From contig DAHUYG010000011.1 of NCBI GenBank assembly GCA_027315315.1, positions 1-52,170 on the forward strand: a DNA stretch of 52,170 nt. The letters run 5' to 3'. The notes beneath the pieces were generated by a model. That model had not been told where the DNA came from and did not search any database. It saw only the letters and a program-made list of their open reading frames with translations. Both the position numbers and the translations under genes were made by a program. This document shows positions 34,148 through 42,360 of this stretch, piece by piece (the first letter of the stretch is position 1; each line of letters begins with the position of its first letter). This DNA is from Acidimicrobiaceae bacterium. Its GTDB lineage: Bacteria; Actinomycetota; Acidimicrobiia; Acidimicrobiales; RAAP-2.

Positions 34148-34864
34148 ATGTTGTTTCGTATACCGACAGGCCGCGCCGCGTCACGCGCCGTAAGTTGCGT
34201 GGGATTCGCGCTGGGAGCGCTGATCGCATCGATGCCGCTCGCCGGTGCGGCCGGTGCCTCGTCTCTTTCACAGGAGAAGGGGCACCTCCTCAAGCTGTCC
34301 GACATGCCCAAGGGGTGGAAGACCGAGCCTGGGACCGGAGGTTCGAACGGCTCGAGCAACTTCCCCGGCGCGGCCCAGCTGGCCAGCTGCCTCGGTGTCT
34401 CGTCCCGCCTCATCAACGCCAACCCGCCCGAGATCTACAGCCCCTACTTCCAGAACCAGGCTGGATCGCTCGAGGTGCAGGACTCGATCACGGTCTTCCC
34501 TTCGGTCAGCAACGCCAAGGCCGAGTACTCGGTCATCGCGAACTCCAAGACGCCGTCGTGCCTCGGGACGATCATGAACTCGGCCAGCGTCAAGTCCGAG
34601 CTCGCCTCCTCGACCGGCGAGGGCGCCGTGATCGGGACCATCGCCGTCACCAAGGCCGGCGTTCCCAACTTCGGCCGGGGCACCTCGGCCATCGAGATGA
34701 GCATCCCGATCACCTACCAGGGCACCAACGTCAGGGCCCAGCTGATCGAGGTCACCTTCATCAAGGGCAAGCTCGGCCGGCAACTCTCCTTCAACTCGTA
34801 CTCGAGGACGTTCCCGACCTCCCTGTCCAAGCACCTGGTGGCGCTCGCCCAGAGCAGGCTCTAA
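34148..34864 (+). CDS. Secreted protein of unknown function
   Basis: A 238-residue product with a signal peptide (basic MLFRIPTGRAASR, then the hydrophobic core VGFALGALIASMPLAGAAGA, likely cleaved after about residue 34). The mature part is rich in Ser/Thr/Asn with two cysteines (in ASCLG and PSCLG), which could form a disulfide, and ends FPTSLSKHLVALAQSRL. It resembles actinobacterial cell-envelope PknH-sensor-like or solute-binding proteins only loosely. A GGAGGG ribosome binding site precedes the ATG. There is no obvious functional link to panD downstream. Confidence 0.75.
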   Translation: MLFRIPTGRAASRAVSCVGFALGALIASMPLAGAAGASSLSQEKGHLLKLSDMPKGWKTEPGTGGSNGSSNFPGAAQLASCLGVSSRLINANPPEIYSPYFQNQAGSLEVQDSITVFPSVSNAKAEYSVIANSKTPSCLGTIMNSASVKSELASSTGEGAVIGTIAVTKAGVPNFGRGTSAIEMSIPITYQGTNVRAQLIEVTFIKGKLGRQLSFNSYSRTFPTSLSKHLVALAQSRL

Positions 34865-34882
34865 GTCCGGCACCTCGCTCCC

Positions 34883-34888
34883 TAGAAT
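34883..34888 (+). promoter_or_regulatory. Putative -10 element of panD
   Basis: TAGAAT lies 45 nt before the panD start, in a short interval that begins right after the stop of the preceding gene. No -35 box is evident. Confidence 0.35.
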
Positions 34889-34933
34889 GGGCCACGACCG
34901 GCACCTTCGAGCGGGCTGGATCGAGAGGAAATC

Positions 34934-35320
34934 GTGCGTCGTCGAATGCTGAAGTCCAAGATCCACCGCGCCACGGTGACCGATGCGAACCTCCACTACG
35001 TGGGGTCGATCAGCCTGGGCCCCGAGTTGCTGAGGGCGGCCGACATCTACCCCTTTGAGCAGGTGACGGTGCTCGACATCGACAACGGGGCGCGGTTCGA
35101 GACCTACGCGATCGAGGGCCAGCCGAGCGAGGTGTGCCTGAACGGCGCTGCCGCTCGCCTCGTCCAACCCGGCGACCGGGTGATCCTCCTCACCTATGGG
35201 GACTACGAGGACACCGAACTCCGGGGCTTCGTGCCGACGATCGAGCACGTCGACGAGTCCAACCACATCGTCGCGCTGCCGGCACCTGCGCCGGAGGGCG
35301 CGCTCGCCGGGGCGAACTGA
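34934..35320 (+). CDS. panD: Aspartate 1-decarboxylase
   Basis: PanD (128 aa) makes beta-alanine for pantothenate and CoA. The proenzyme cleaves itself at the Gly24-Ser25 pair in HYVGSISLG to form the pyruvoyl cofactor at Ser25. The rest (LKSKIHRATVTDANL, AADIYPFEQVTVLDIDNGARFETYAI, GDRVILLTYGDYED) matches the family over its full length. GTG 34934 starts the protein. The gene runs tail to tail with bsaP (4 nt between stops). Confidence 0.96.
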   Translation: MRRRMLKSKIHRATVTDANLHYVGSISLGPELLRAADIYPFEQVTVLDIDNGARFETYAIEGQPSEVCLNGAAARLVQPGDRVILLTYGDYEDTELRGFVPTIEHVDESNHIVALPAPAPEGALAGAN

Positions 35321-35324
35321 AGAC

Positions 35325-35534
35325 TCAACCGACCGGGGACCCGCCTCCCTCGGAGCTCGCACGCAGGCTCCCGTGCTCCCGGCATCGGGCCGTCCACGAC
35401 GTGGGTGTGACCGCGACCGCCATGCGCCTTCCGCACGCCTCGCAGAACCGCGGCGGCTCGAGGGGCCCGGTGCACCCGGCGCACTCGCCGGCCGGGCGGC
35501 CGCACCGGGCGCAGTAGGGGGCGACCCCGCCCAT
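35325..35534 (-). CDS. bsaP: Biotin synthase auxiliary protein (BsaP-like), Cys-rich
   Basis: This 69-residue protein has cysteines in a [14 protein letters not shown] and FCEACGRRM arrangement, with another in WTARCREHG, suggesting a metal or iron-sulfur centre. It directly follows bioB, with the ATG touching the bioB TGA. The layout (YCxxCGxPxxxCxGC...PPRFCxxCGRRM...TPxxWxAxCxxHG) matches the small protein next to bioB in mycobacteria (Rv1590-type), which supports biotin synthase in the last step of biotin synthesis. Identity rests on this pattern and the gene order. Confidence 0.85.
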   Translation of the reverse strand: MGGVAPYCARCGRPAGECAGCTGPLEPPRFCEACGRRMAVAVTPTSWTARCREHGSLRASSEGGGSPVG

Positions 35535-36581
35535 TCAGATCGCTGCCGAGAGGGCGCCGATGGGCATGCGGAGGTCGTCGAGCATCCGCAGGTCCTCCTC
35601 GGGGGCCCGGCCGAGGGTGGTCAGGTAGTTGCCGATGATGAGGGCGTTGATCCCCGCGGTCATGCCCATCGCTTGGAGGTCGCGCAGGGTGACCTCGCGT
35701 CCACCGGCGTAGCGGAGGATGGCTGAGGGCAGCGCGAGGCGAAGGAGCGAGATCCATCGGATGGCCTCCCACGCGCCGAGGGGCCGGCGAAGCTGGAGGG
35801 GGGTGCCCGGTCGGGGGTTCAGGAAATTGACCGGGACCTCGCAGGGATCGAGCTCCTGGAGCTGGCCCAAGAGCTCGAGGCGCTGCGCGTCGGACTCGCC
35901 CATGCCGAGAAGGACGCCACAGCACAGCTCCATCCCGTGTCGCCGCACCAGCGCGCAGGTCTCGGCCCGCTCCTCCCAGGTGTGGGTGGTCACGATCGAG
36001 GGGAAGAACGAGCGAGCGGTCTCGATGTTGTGGTTGTAGCGGTGGACGCCGGCCGCCGCGAGCCGCACGGCCTGCTCCTCGGTGAGGATGCCGGCGCTGA
36101 CCGCCACCTGCAGCCCGGTCTCGGCGGCGACGAGCGGGACCAGCGCCTCGAGGCGCTCGAGGGTGCGCGCATCGGGTCCCCGGACGGCGAGCACGATGCA
36201 GAACTCGCTCGCGCCGAGGCGCGCCGTCTCCCGGGCCGCCCCGAGCACCTCGTCGGTGTCGAGGAACGGCGTCGCCTTGACCGGCGTCTCGAATCGCGAC
36301 GACTGCGCGCAGAAGTGGCAGTCCTCGGGGCATCCGCCTGTCTTCACCGAGAGGATGCCCTCGACCTCGACCGTCGGGCCGGACCAGGCCAGGCGGACCT
36401 CGTGGGCGAGAGCGGCCAGGCTGACAACCCGGTCCTCGGGGAGCGCCGCGAGTGCGGCGAGCTCGTCGGGCCCGAGGCGCCGGCGCTCCTCGAGCAGGGC
36501 GTGCTCGGTGCGGGCCATGAGCTGGCGCTCGGCGCCTTTCGAGGGCGCGCTAGGCGCGCTGGAAGGGGGGGAGTCGTTCAT
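35535..36581 (-). CDS. bioB: Biotin synthase
   Basis: BioB (348 aa) is a radical SAM enzyme that inserts sulfur into dethiobiotin. The 4Fe-4S cluster motif is Cys 84, 88, 91 in GGCPEDCHFCAQS. Other blocks are HRYNHNIETARSFFPSIVTTHTWEERAETCALVRRHGMELCCG (containing conserved Cys ligands and the Asn/Asp substrate contacts), FLNPRPGTPL, and the C-terminal GMTAGINALIIGNYLTT. The first 22 residues are not conserved; an in-frame ATG at about residue 22 is an alternative start. Immediately upstream lies an IS30 remnant, so the native promoter region has been replaced. Confidence 0.95.
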   Translation of the reverse strand: MNDSPPSSAPSAPSKGAERQLMARTEHALLEERRRLGPDELAALAALPEDRVVSLAALAHEVRLAWSGPTVEVEGILSVKTGGCPEDCHFCAQSSRFETPVKATPFLDTDEVLGAARETARLGASEFCIVLAVRGPDARTLERLEALVPLVAAETGLQVAVSAGILTEEQAVRLAAAGVHRYNHNIETARSFFPSIVTTHTWEERAETCALVRRHGMELCCGVLLGMGESDAQRLELLGQLQELDPCEVPVNFLNPRPGTPLQLRRPLGAWEAIRWISLLRLALPSAILRYAGGREVTLRDLQAMGMTAGINALIIGNYLTTLGRAPEEDLRMLDDLRMPIGALSAAI

Positions 36582-36589
36582 GGCACCAG

Positions 36590-36595
36590 ACCGTA
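36590..36595 (-). promoter_or_regulatory. Putative -10 element of bioB
   Basis: On the minus strand TACGGT lies 8 nt before ATG 36581. This spacing would give a leaderless mRNA. The element lies at the junction with the IS30 remnant, so the insertion may have created the present promoter. Confidence 0.35.
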
Positions 36596-36596
36596 G

Positions 36597-37172
36597 TCAG
36601 GATCCCGTCGCCAGCTCCCGGCGCAGTTCGCTCGGCCCTGCGCGAAGCGCGACTGGTAGATCGTCTCGTGGCTCACCCGCATCTCCCGATCGTCGGGGAA
36701 CTCCAACGGTATGCGCGGGCGATCTCCTGGGGCGACCAGAGTTACTCGAGGCGCCGGGTCACCTCCCGAAGCAGGCGACCACGGCGCAGTTTGCAAGGCT
36801 TCGGTCGAGGAGCTTGACCACGGGCACGCTCGTGGGCAGCCCGGGCCGAGTCGCGCTCGCGACCCCCGTTCGCCTTCATCTCGCGGGTGACGGTCGACGG
36901 AGCCGCCGAGTTGCCGGTCGATGCAGGTCGGCGACTCGCTCCGACCGATCCCGAGCAGGATCTGCTCACGGTCGGCGATCGTGAGGGATCCAGGCCGAGT
37001 CCCAGCCGAAAGGCTGGGCATCGCGGCGCCTTTCGTCGCGCACCATGATTCCGACCATGGGCGCCGTCCACCCGATCTCCGTCGCGATGTCCACCAAGCG
37101 CCACCCCTTGGAGCGCATCTGGAACGCCAACTGCTTCTGTTCCCTGGTCAAGTGCCCGTGTTGTCCTTGCAT
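36597..37172 (-). mobile_element. IS30-family transposase remnant (frame-shifted, 3' truncated)
   Basis: The reading begins at ATG 37172 behind a GGGAGGG ribosome binding site with an HTH-like N-terminus (GHLTREQKQLAFQMRSKGWRLVDIATEIG). It then jumps frames: SLTIADREQILLGIGRSES (about 36905-36990), TREMKANGGRER and HERARGQAPRPKPCKLRRGRLLREVTRRLE (about 36745-36880), and EFPDDREMRVSHETIYQSRF (about 36640-36710). The order matches an IS30 transposase up to the start of the catalytic domain. Downstream catalytic DDE residues are missing, and at least three frameshifts make it non-functional. Confidence 0.8.
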
Positions 37173-37221
37173 CAGTTCCCTCCCGTGACCGGCTTTCGCT
37201 CATCTCACAGGGACCCATTCG

Positions 37222-37515
37222 TTTGAGGATGCCCACGCCCACTGCACCCGGTTCTTCACCTGGTACCACGACGACCACCGGCACTCGGGCATTGCGTTCC
37301 ACACCCCGGCCGACGTCCACTACGGCAGAGCGGAGCGGATTCGGGAACAGCGCGGCCTCGTGCTCGATGCCGCCTGCGACGCCCACCCCGAGCGGTTCGT
37401 CCGCAAGGCCCCCACGTCGCCAGAGCTGCCGACCGTGGCGTGGATCAATCGACCCGAGGAGGCGACCACGACAGCCCAGTGATCACCCGAACTTTCTGTC
37501 TCTCAAGGGTTGACA
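37222..37515 (+). mobile_element. IS3-family transposase 3' end with terminal sequence
   Basis: From about 37225 to 37482 the plus strand encodes the C-terminus of an IS3-type transposase: CTRFFTWYHDDHRHSGIAFHTPADVHYGRAE, AACDAHPERFVRKAPTSPELPTVAWINRP, ending at TGA 37480-37482. The catalytic DDE region upstream is missing except for the last Glu helix area (HHRHSGI type). The following bases end in CTGTCTCTCAAGGGTTGACA at 37515, the CA-3' type of terminus typical of this family. This is the right end of an IS3 element whose left part was lost. Confidence 0.8.
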
Positions 37516-37851
37516 GGCGCCGAAGCCGACTTCTGCCAGATGAAGGACCCGAAGCTGGTGTCGTTCTCGCCGATGTTCCACTGGACCGACCAGAAGATCC
37601 GCGTGCACGTCGCTCACTGCGTGCTGGCACTCATGACGGCACGCCTCATGGTGCGCGAGCCGGACCATGCCGAAATGCACATGAGCGTGCGCGAGCTCGT
37701 CTCGACGCTGGCGGGGATCGAGGAGTCGGTGATCCTGTTCCAAGGCGAGCGCGGCCGACCGCGGGCCCGGCGCATGCTCACCGAGATGGACCCCGTGCAG
37801 GCCCGCCTCTACGCCCTGTTCGGCTTCGAGGACTACGCCCCGAAGAGGTGA
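37516..37851 (+). mobile_element. IS1634-family transposase C-terminal remnant
   Basis: About 110 residues in one open frame match the end of IS1634-type (IS4-like) transposases: MKDPKLVSFSPMFHWTDQKIRVHVAHCVLALMTARLM, LVSTLAGIEESVILFQGERGRPRARRMLTEMDPVQARLYALFGF. The catalytic domain is absent. The fragment starts exactly where the IS3 terminus stops, so the IS3 copy probably inserted into, or recombined with, this element. Bases 37852-37936 may include the outer end of the same element. Confidence 0.8.
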
Positions 37852-37936
37852 GTTAGGTACCACGCGGCGCCTCGCGAAATACCACCATTGAACTGGGAGA
37901 CCGTCGACCCCTCACGGGTTATCCCGGAAACTCCCG

Positions 37937-39052
37937 CTAGGGCTGCACCTCGTAGTAGAGGTTGGCCGGCTCGTCGAAGTCGTGGATGGTGAAGCGGGTG
38001 AACCCCGCCCGCTTCGTCATCTCCTCCAGGAGTTCGGGGTGCAGACCGAGGGTCCCGAGACCGGCACCGCCCGGTTCGGATAGAGCCGAGGCCATGCACG
38101 AAGTGATGGAGAACCCGTACATGAGCGCGGCCATCGGGTTCAAGAGATTGTCCCTCGGCTCAGCGGTGCAGCGGATGTCCTTCACCAGCCACGTGCCGTC
38201 GGGCTTGAGCGAGCGCCGGATGGCCGCGGCGGTCGCCTCGGGGCGTGTCATGTCGTGCAGGCAGTCGAGCGTGAGGACGAGGTCGAACGTGGGCTCGTCG
38301 GGGAGTACCTCGGCCCCCGCCTGGTGTAGCTCGACGTTCGAGAGCCCGCTCTCGCCGATCAGCTGGCTCGCCCGCTCGATCGCGTGCCGCGAGATGTCAT
38401 ACCCGCGGAACGACGAACCGGGAAAGGCACGCGCGAGGGCGAGCAGCGCCACGCCGGCCCCACAACCGATGTCGGCCACCGCTCCTCCGGACTCGAGCCG
38501 CTCCACCACGCCGCCGAGCGCGGGCAGGATCCGCGGCACGAGTGCGAGGCGGGTCCAGGGGCCGAGCATGCGCTCGGTCGTGTGCGCGCCCTCGGGACCC
38601 CGACGGTCGTAGGGGAACCCCCGACCAGTTCGGAACGCGCCGGCCAGGTCCTCGACATAGGCCGGGTCGGGGGGCGGGCCGAACGCGCCGGCGGCGAAGA
38701 AGAGGCTGCCCTCTCCGTCGGCCAGCACGGCGGCGCCGGCCGGGGTCAGGGCGAAGAGTCCGCTGTCGCCCCACTCGAGCAGGCGGGCCGCACCCATGGC
38801 GCGCAACCACTCGAGGACCCAACGCTCGTCGAGCCCGGTGCGCCCGGCGAGCTCGGCAGCGTCGAGGGGACGCCCGTCGCGAAGCTCGGCGAAGAGCCCG
38901 AGCCGGGTGCCCAGGTGGATGAGGAGCGAGACCAGCTCGCCCTGCTTGTAGCTCCAGACCTGGAAGGCGAACAGGCGTAGCTCGTCTTCTGAGGGTGTCG
39001 ACGCAGGTTCGCTACTCGTCACGGGTGCCGACCTCGAGTCCTGCCCGGTCAT
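37937..39052 (-). CDS. SAM methyltransferase with winged-helix N-terminus (Rv2258c-like)
   Basis: The 371-residue protein has a winged-helix domain (about residues 20-95; LVSLLIHLGTRLGLFAELRDGRPLDAAELAGRTGLDERWVLEWLRAM...) and a class I methyltransferase domain with VADIGCGAGVALLALARAFP, FRGYDIS, AEVLPDEPTFDLVLTLDCLHDMTRP and LKPDGTWLVKDI. This two-domain layout is that of Rv2258c-type methyltransferases. The substrate is unknown. ATG 39052 is preferred to GTG 39067 because GGAAGGG lies before it at good spacing. The gene's 3' end abuts the IS graveyard, but the C-terminus looks intact. Confidence 0.88.
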   Translation of the reverse strand: MTGQDSRSAPVTSSEPASTPSEDELRLFAFQVWSYKQGELVSLLIHLGTRLGLFAELRDGRPLDAAELAGRTGLDERWVLEWLRAMGAARLLEWGDSGLFALTPAGAAVLADGEGSLFFAAGAFGPPPDPAYVEDLAGAFRTGRGFPYDRRGPEGAHTTERMLGPWTRLALVPRILPALGGVVERLESGGAVADIGCGAGVALLALARAFPGSSFRGYDISRHAIERASQLIGESGLSNVELHQAGAEVLPDEPTFDLVLTLDCLHDMTRPEATAAAIRRSLKPDGTWLVKDIRCTAEPRDNLLNPMAALMYGFSITSCMASALSEPGGAGLGTLGLHPELLEEMTKRAGFTRFTIHDFDEPANLYYEVQP

Positions 39053-39113
39053 GCATCGCCCTTCCACAGGTTGGTCCCGGTCGGCATCCCGACGAGGCCG
39101 CGAGCCAGAGAAG

Positions 39114-40433
39114 CTACCGCGCCCGCCCGGGGTGTGACTCGGTGAGTTGGCGTTGCATGCGGCGCAGTTCCTCGAAGGGCGCCGGAGCCCCGAAGTGGTA
39201 CCCCTGGCCGATCGCGATCCCCAGGGACTCGAGGACCCGGAGCTCCTCTGGGCGCTCGATGCCCTCGGCGATCACGACCGGCCCCGTTTCGGCCGCGAAG
39301 GCGACCAGCGCCGACGCGAGCGCCCGTCGCGCGGGATCACGATCGATCCCGATCGTCACCTCGCGGTCGAGCTTGATGAACTCGGGGCCGAGACGGGAGA
39401 TGTGGGCCAGGCTGGCCAGGCCCGAGCCGGTGTCGTCGATCGTGAGCCGAGCGCCGGTGACCCGCAGCCGGTCGATCGCCCGGGCGAGCGCCTCGTAGTC
39501 GGGCATCTCGAAGTGCTCGGCCAGCTCGATCACGATCCGGGAGCCGTCGACCTCCTCGAGCAGCTCGACGAGCCTCGGGCTCATCAGGGCGGCCGGCCCG
39601 ACGTTGATCGCCATCACCGTGTGGGGCCCGAATCGCCCTTGGTACGAGAGGGCGAGGTTCACCGCGGCAAGCTCGAGCTCGACGCCGAGACCAACCGCCG
39701 CCGCCTCCTTGAACCAGACGTCCGGCGTCCGCCGGAGGTGGCCGCCGAAGCGGGCCAGCGCCTCATAGCCGATCAGCGCGCCGCTGCTCAGCTGGACCAT
39801 CGGTTGGAACACCATCGACATGGTCCCCTGCCGTAGCACCCGCTCGATGCGCTGCCGAGCGATCACCTGTTCGGTCGCGAGCGGGCTGAGCACGTTGGTG
39901 ACGAACTGTGTTGTGCGCGCGAAGGGCTCGCCACCCAGACGCTCGCTCGCTGTGGCCTCGAGAATGTGTCTTGCGACCCGGTCGAGGTCGGCCGCCGAGG
40001 CGACGACCACGCTCAGGAACTCGGCGAGCTCCGACAGAGCCGCACCGTCCTCGGTGCCGAAGGCGGCCTTGCTCGCCGAGGAGACGTTGAGCACCCCGAA
40101 GGAGTACCCGTCGCGAGTGAGCGGAATGCACACCGACGAGCCGACCCCCATCCGCTGGCAGGCCAACCTGTCGACGCGCGGATCGCTCGCCGTGTCCTCG
40201 CAGATGAGCACCCGCCCGCTCTGGATCGTCGCGCCGCTCAGGCTGCCCTCGATCTCAAGGCGGAATCCGACGTAGGGCCTGAGCATGCCGGCCCCACAGA
40301 CGTAGGTGAGGACGCCCTCCCAGTCGACGAGCGCGATGAGGACCCCATCAGCGGAGTCGACGAGGCTCAACGCCAGCTCGGTCACGCGCTGCATGAGGTG
40401 CAGCGGATCCCGGTATGGGACCCGGTTTTCCAT
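39114..40433 (-). CDS. GAF-EAL cyclic-di-GMP phosphodiesterase
   Basis: The product (439 aa) has an N-terminal GAF sensor domain (about 15-150; LALSLVDSADGVLIALVDWEG, ...GVGSSVCIPLTRDGYSFGVLNV) and a C-terminal EAL domain (about 205-425). The EAL motifs appear intact: Glu in GYEALARF, Asn in MAINVGPAAL, Glu in IVIELAEHFEM, DD in LTIDDTGSG, Lys in FIKLDREV, Glu in VIAEGIE and Gln in IGQGYHFG. It is therefore likely to degrade c-di-GMP. No GGDEF domain and no membrane helix are present. A GGAGGGA ribosome binding site precedes ATG 40433. Confidence 0.93.
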   Translation of the reverse strand: MENRVPYRDPLHLMQRVTELALSLVDSADGVLIALVDWEGVLTYVCGAGMLRPYVGFRLEIEGSLSGATIQSGRVLICEDTASDPRVDRLACQRMGVGSSVCIPLTRDGYSFGVLNVSSASKAAFGTEDGAALSELAEFLSVVVASAADLDRVARHILEATASERLGGEPFARTTQFVTNVLSPLATEQVIARQRIERVLRQGTMSMVFQPMVQLSSGALIGYEALARFGGHLRRTPDVWFKEAAAVGLGVELELAAVNLALSYQGRFGPHTVMAINVGPAALMSPRLVELLEEVDGSRIVIELAEHFEMPDYEALARAIDRLRVTGARLTIDDTGSGLASLAHISRLGPEFIKLDREVTIGIDRDPARRALASALVAFAAETGPVVIAEGIERPEELRVLESLGIAIGQGYHFGAPAPFEELRRMQRQLTESHPGRAR

Positions 40434-40698
40434 GTCCCTCCGACACGCAGAATCTCGGTTCCCGATGCTACTGCCGGGTCACCAACGCTCCGGGAGATGG
40501 TGCGCACCCGACAAGTGGTGCACAGGGGCACGTGCCCACGGCGAGCCGCGCCCGTCACGATCGAGCCGATTGCAGGGCCCGCGACGCCGCGAATGCCCGG
40601 GCAGGCGGGCCGTCGCTCGGCCGCTCGGCCGGCGGTTCGGGCAGCCCGGCCAGCTCTTGGCCGGTCGCCTCGGCGGACAGCGGTCTAGATTCGGCCAC
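40434..40698. other. Intergenic region between divergent GAF-EAL and hydrolase genes
   Basis: These 265 bases contain the ribosome binding site of the GAF-EAL gene and, at 40686-40691, the -10-like hexamer of the hydrolase. Nothing else convincing was found; the open frames crossing it look like shadows of high-GC sequence. Confidence 0.45.
40686..40691 (+). promoter_or_regulatory. Putative -10 element (leaderless hydrolase mRNA)
   Basis: TAGATT lies 7 nt before ATG 40699 and no ribosome binding site fits between. This is the same layout as at the methyltransferase gene at 13327. Confidence 0.4.
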
Positions 40699-41562
40699 AT
40701 GCCTTCTGTCAAAGCGAACGGGATCACCATCGAGTACGACCTCACCGGGGATCCTGCCGATCCCCCGGTCCTCCTCGTGATGGGCCTTGGTGCCCAGTTG
40801 ATCGCCTGGGACGACGACTTCGTCGCGCTGCTCGCCGAGCGGGGTTATCACGTCATCCGTTACGACAACCGCGACGTCGGCCTGTCGACGTGGTTCGACG
40901 AGGCCGGGGTGCCCGACGTGGCCGCCGCGATGACCGGCGAGGCTCCGGCCGCGTATCTCCTCCCCGACATGGCGGACGACGCGGCCGGTCTGCTGGACGC
41001 ATTGGGCATCGAATCGGCCCATGTGGTCGGGGCCTCGATGGGGGGGATGATTGCCCAGAGCATTGCGATCAGGCATCCCGAGAAGGCGCGGACGCTCACC
41101 TCGATCATGTCGACGACCGGCGATCGCTCCGTGGGCATGCCCCACGAAGAGGCCATGGCGCTACTGGTCGGGCCGGTGCCGACCGACCTCGAGGGCGTCA
41201 TCGAGGCAGCGAAGAAGGGCTGGACCGTGACCGGATCGCCCGGGTACCCCTTCGACGAGGAGCGGATGCGCGCCAACATCTCGGCGGCCTTCAATCGGGC
41301 GTTCCACCCGGAGGGCACCGCCAGGCAGCTGGTCGCGATCCTCGCCTCGCCCGATCGCACGCCCGAGTTGCGCAAGCTCACGATGCCCACCCTCGTCATC
41401 CACGGCGACGCCGACACCCTGGTCGATCCGAGCGGCGGCCGGGCCACCGCCGACGCCATCCCGGGCGCGTCGCTCTGGATGCTCGAAGGGGTGGGGCACG
41501 ACCTGCCCGTCGCGCTCCACGAGGAGCTCGCCGACCGCCTGGCCTCCCACTTCTCGAGCTGA
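40699..41562 (+). CDS. Alpha/beta hydrolase
   Basis: A 287-residue alpha/beta hydrolase. After the strand VLLVMGLGAQLIAWDDDFVALLAERG come VIRYDNRDVGLSTWFDEAG, the nucleophile elbow GASMGGMIAQ (Ser), the acid in VIHGDADTLVDP, and the catalytic His in EGVGHDLP. It is in the subgroup of carboxylesterase or dienelactone-like hydrolases with a helical lid (about 130-200). The natural substrate is unknown. The downstream SDR begins 12 nt after the stop, so the two may be co-transcribed. Confidence 0.92.
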   Translation: MPSVKANGITIEYDLTGDPADPPVLLVMGLGAQLIAWDDDFVALLAERGYHVIRYDNRDVGLSTWFDEAGVPDVAAAMTGEAPAAYLLPDMADDAAGLLDALGIESAHVVGASMGGMIAQSIAIRHPEKARTLTSIMSTTGDRSVGMPHEEAMALLVGPVPTDLEGVIEAAKKGWTVTGSPGYPFDEERMRANISAAFNRAFHPEGTARQLVAILASPDRTPELRKLTMPTLVIHGDADTLVDPSGGRATADAIPGASLWMLEGVGHDLPVALHEELADRLASHFSS

Positions 41563-41574
41563 GCTGGCCCGACA

Positions 41575-42360
41575 GTGGCCCGGTTGACGACCTTGTCGCG
41601 CTCGGTGCGCGACAAGGTCGTGCTGATCACCGGTGCGGGCAGCGGGATGGGTCGAGCCACTGCGCACCTGTTCGCCGACGAAGGGGCGCACGTCGCCGTG
41701 ACCGACCTCGTCGCGGCGAGGGTCGAAGCGGTCGTCGGCGAGATCGTTGCGGCCGGCGCAACCGCACGTGGCTGGGTGCTGGATGTGGCCAAGCCCTCAG
41801 AGGTCAAGCGCGTCGTCGACGAGGTGGCTACCGGGTTCGGCGGGATCGACATCCTGATCAACAACGCCGGGATCGCCTTGCCCACGCCTGCGGTGGCGAG
41901 CGACGAGGAATTCGAGGCGGGCTGGGGACGGACGATCGACGTCAATCTCAGCGCGCACATCAGGATGGTTCGAGCGGCCCTCCCGCACCTACGGGCCGGT
42001 GGCGACGGACGGGTGGTGAACATCGCCTCCACCGAGGGCATCGTGGCCACCGCCGGGCTCCCCGCATACACGGCCACCAAGCACGGGGTGATCGGGCTCA
42101 CGAAGAGCCTCGCCGTCGAGCTCGGCCGGAGCGGAATCACGGTGAACTGCGTGTGTCCGGGTCCGATCCTCACCGACATGACGAGCGGCATCCCGACCGA
42201 GGCAAGGGACGAATACGCCCGCCGCAGGGTGGCCCTCCGAAGGTACGGCACACCCGAGGAGGTGGCGCACATGACGTTGTCCCTCGCGCTGCCGGCGGCC
42301 AGCTTCACGAACGGCGCGGTGCTCGTCGTCGACGGCGGCATGTGGATTCGACACACCTGA
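41575..42360 (+). CDS. SDR-family NAD(P)-dependent oxidoreductase
   Basis: A classical short-chain dehydrogenase (261 aa) with the cofactor loop TGAGSGMGRA (about 19-28), the acidic residue in VAVTDLVAARVEA that favours NAD(H), NNAGIA, the Ser in NIASTEG, and the catalytic YTATK. C-terminal PGPILTDMTSGIP and LVVDGGM are standard. Two in-frame starts are possible: GTG 41575, and GTG 41605, which begins at the conserved RDKVVLITGAG. A perfect 15-bp inverted repeat (41587-41621) covers the second one. The substrate cannot be deduced. Confidence 0.93.
   Translation: MARLTTLSRSVRDKVVLITGAGSGMGRATAHLFADEGAHVAVTDLVAARVEAVVGEIVAAGATARGWVLDVAKPSEVKRVVDEVATGFGGIDILINNAGIALPTPAVASDEEFEAGWGRTIDVNLSAHIRMVRAALPHLRAGGDGRVVNIASTEGIVATAGLPAYTATKHGVIGLTKSLAVELGRSGITVNCVCPGPILTDMTSGIPTEARDEYARRRVALRRYGTPEEVAHMTLSLALPAASFTNGAVLVVDGGMWIRHT
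41587..41621. repeat. Perfect 15-bp inverted repeat with 5-nt loop
   Basis: The left arm ACGACCTTGTCGCGC (41587-41601) and right arm GCGCGACAAGGTCGT (41607-41621) are exact reverse complements separated by TCGGT. In RNA this would form a very stable hairpin at the 5' end of the SDR gene, containing the alternative start GTG 41605. No T-run follows, so it is not a classical terminator. Confidence 0.9.

Noticed and set aside
37852-37936. A possible IS1634 terminal inverted repeat
   Set aside because: The sequence after the transposase stop looks element-derived, but no matching left end is present, so the boundary cannot be set.
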